Assembly (NCBI GenBank): GCA_004557075.1 | Contig: SFEX01000021.1 | Span: 1-39,372 of the forward strand | DNA length: 39,372 bases | Source: Clostridiales bacterium | Lineage (GTDB): Bacteria > Bacillota > Clostridia > Oscillospirales > Oscillospiraceae | Reading direction: 5' to 3' | In this document: piece by piece, positions 39,337 to 39,372 of the stretch | Position numbering within the stretch: the stretch's first letter is position 1 | How the letters are laid out: every line of letters starts with the position of its first letter | The notes under the pieces: model-generated | What the model was told of the DNA's origin: nothing | Seen by the model: the letters and a program-made list of their open reading frames with translations, nothing else | Database searches by the model: none | Position numbers and translations under genes: made by a program

Positions 39337-39372
39337 AACTTACAGTCTTGAAATTTTGCGATGAATAAGCTT

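Overview
The window looks like chromosomal DNA of a moderately GC-rich Firmicute, most likely a gut-type Clostridia (Oscillospiraceae/Ruminococcaceae-like). The reasons are AGGAGG-type ribosome binding sites, an L10 leader ahead of rplJ-rplL, a lysine riboswitch, a DUF951 protein behind rarA, the ACT/UPF0210 pair, a fused aroE-aroK gene and a Bce-type peptide-sensing module. Genus cannot be fixed by eye. No tRNA, rRNA, CRISPR array, intact transposase or phage structural gene was seen.

Layout. 0.3-2.0 kb: a folate-type ECF S component (folT), then the L10-leader-controlled rplJ-rplL operon. 2.4-4.9 kb, minus strand: a GtrB-like/GtrII-like glycosylation pair, with intact rplL on one side and an internally deleted rplL remnant on the other. 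5.3-7.1 kb, minus: an NhaC-family transporter under a complete lysine riboswitch. 7.5-10.6 kb: proC, nth (minus), rarA and a DUF951 gene. 10.9-11.8 kb, minus: a membrane metallophosphoesterase followed by a possible 20-codon ORF. 12.4-14.4 kb: a D,D-carboxypeptidase gene broken by a frameshift and apparent deletion, then a lipoprotein. 14.4-15.2 kb: a divergent SLOG-protein/HTH pair in AT-richer DNA. 15.3-19.4 kb, minus: an MMPL transporter and a coiled-coil membrane partner. 19.6-23.1 kb: a CDF metal exporter, PAP2 protein, ACT protein and UPF0210.

23.1-33.35 kb is one long operon: promoter, structured leader, DUF554, pheA, aroB, aroC, aroE-aroK, aroQ, aroA, tyrA, aroF and a class I aminotransferase. 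It holds every enzyme from PEP plus erythrose-4-phosphate to chorismate and on to phenylalanine and tyrosine, with mostly overlapping or abutting genes. Its leader has a consensus promoter, an overlapping Phe/Tyr-rich 51-codon ORF and two terminator-like hairpins. I know no described family for it.

33.5-38.5 kb is a Bce-type module (response regulator, kinase, ABC ATPase, permease). About 530 bp of repeats separate the regulator pair from the transporter pair. A small HTH protein follows at 38.8 kb.

The most unusual overall feature is a modular inverted-repeat family in the intergenic spaces, about 11 loci. A conserved left arm and its reverse complement flank exchangeable core hairpins. Left arms lie at gene 3' ends and can supply stop codons. 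Right arms lie just before the next gene and can supply Shine-Dalgarno or -35 sequence. The family is absent between about 12.3 and 33.3 kb. The two window ends carry near-identical TTGTATACAA-type operators facing outward.
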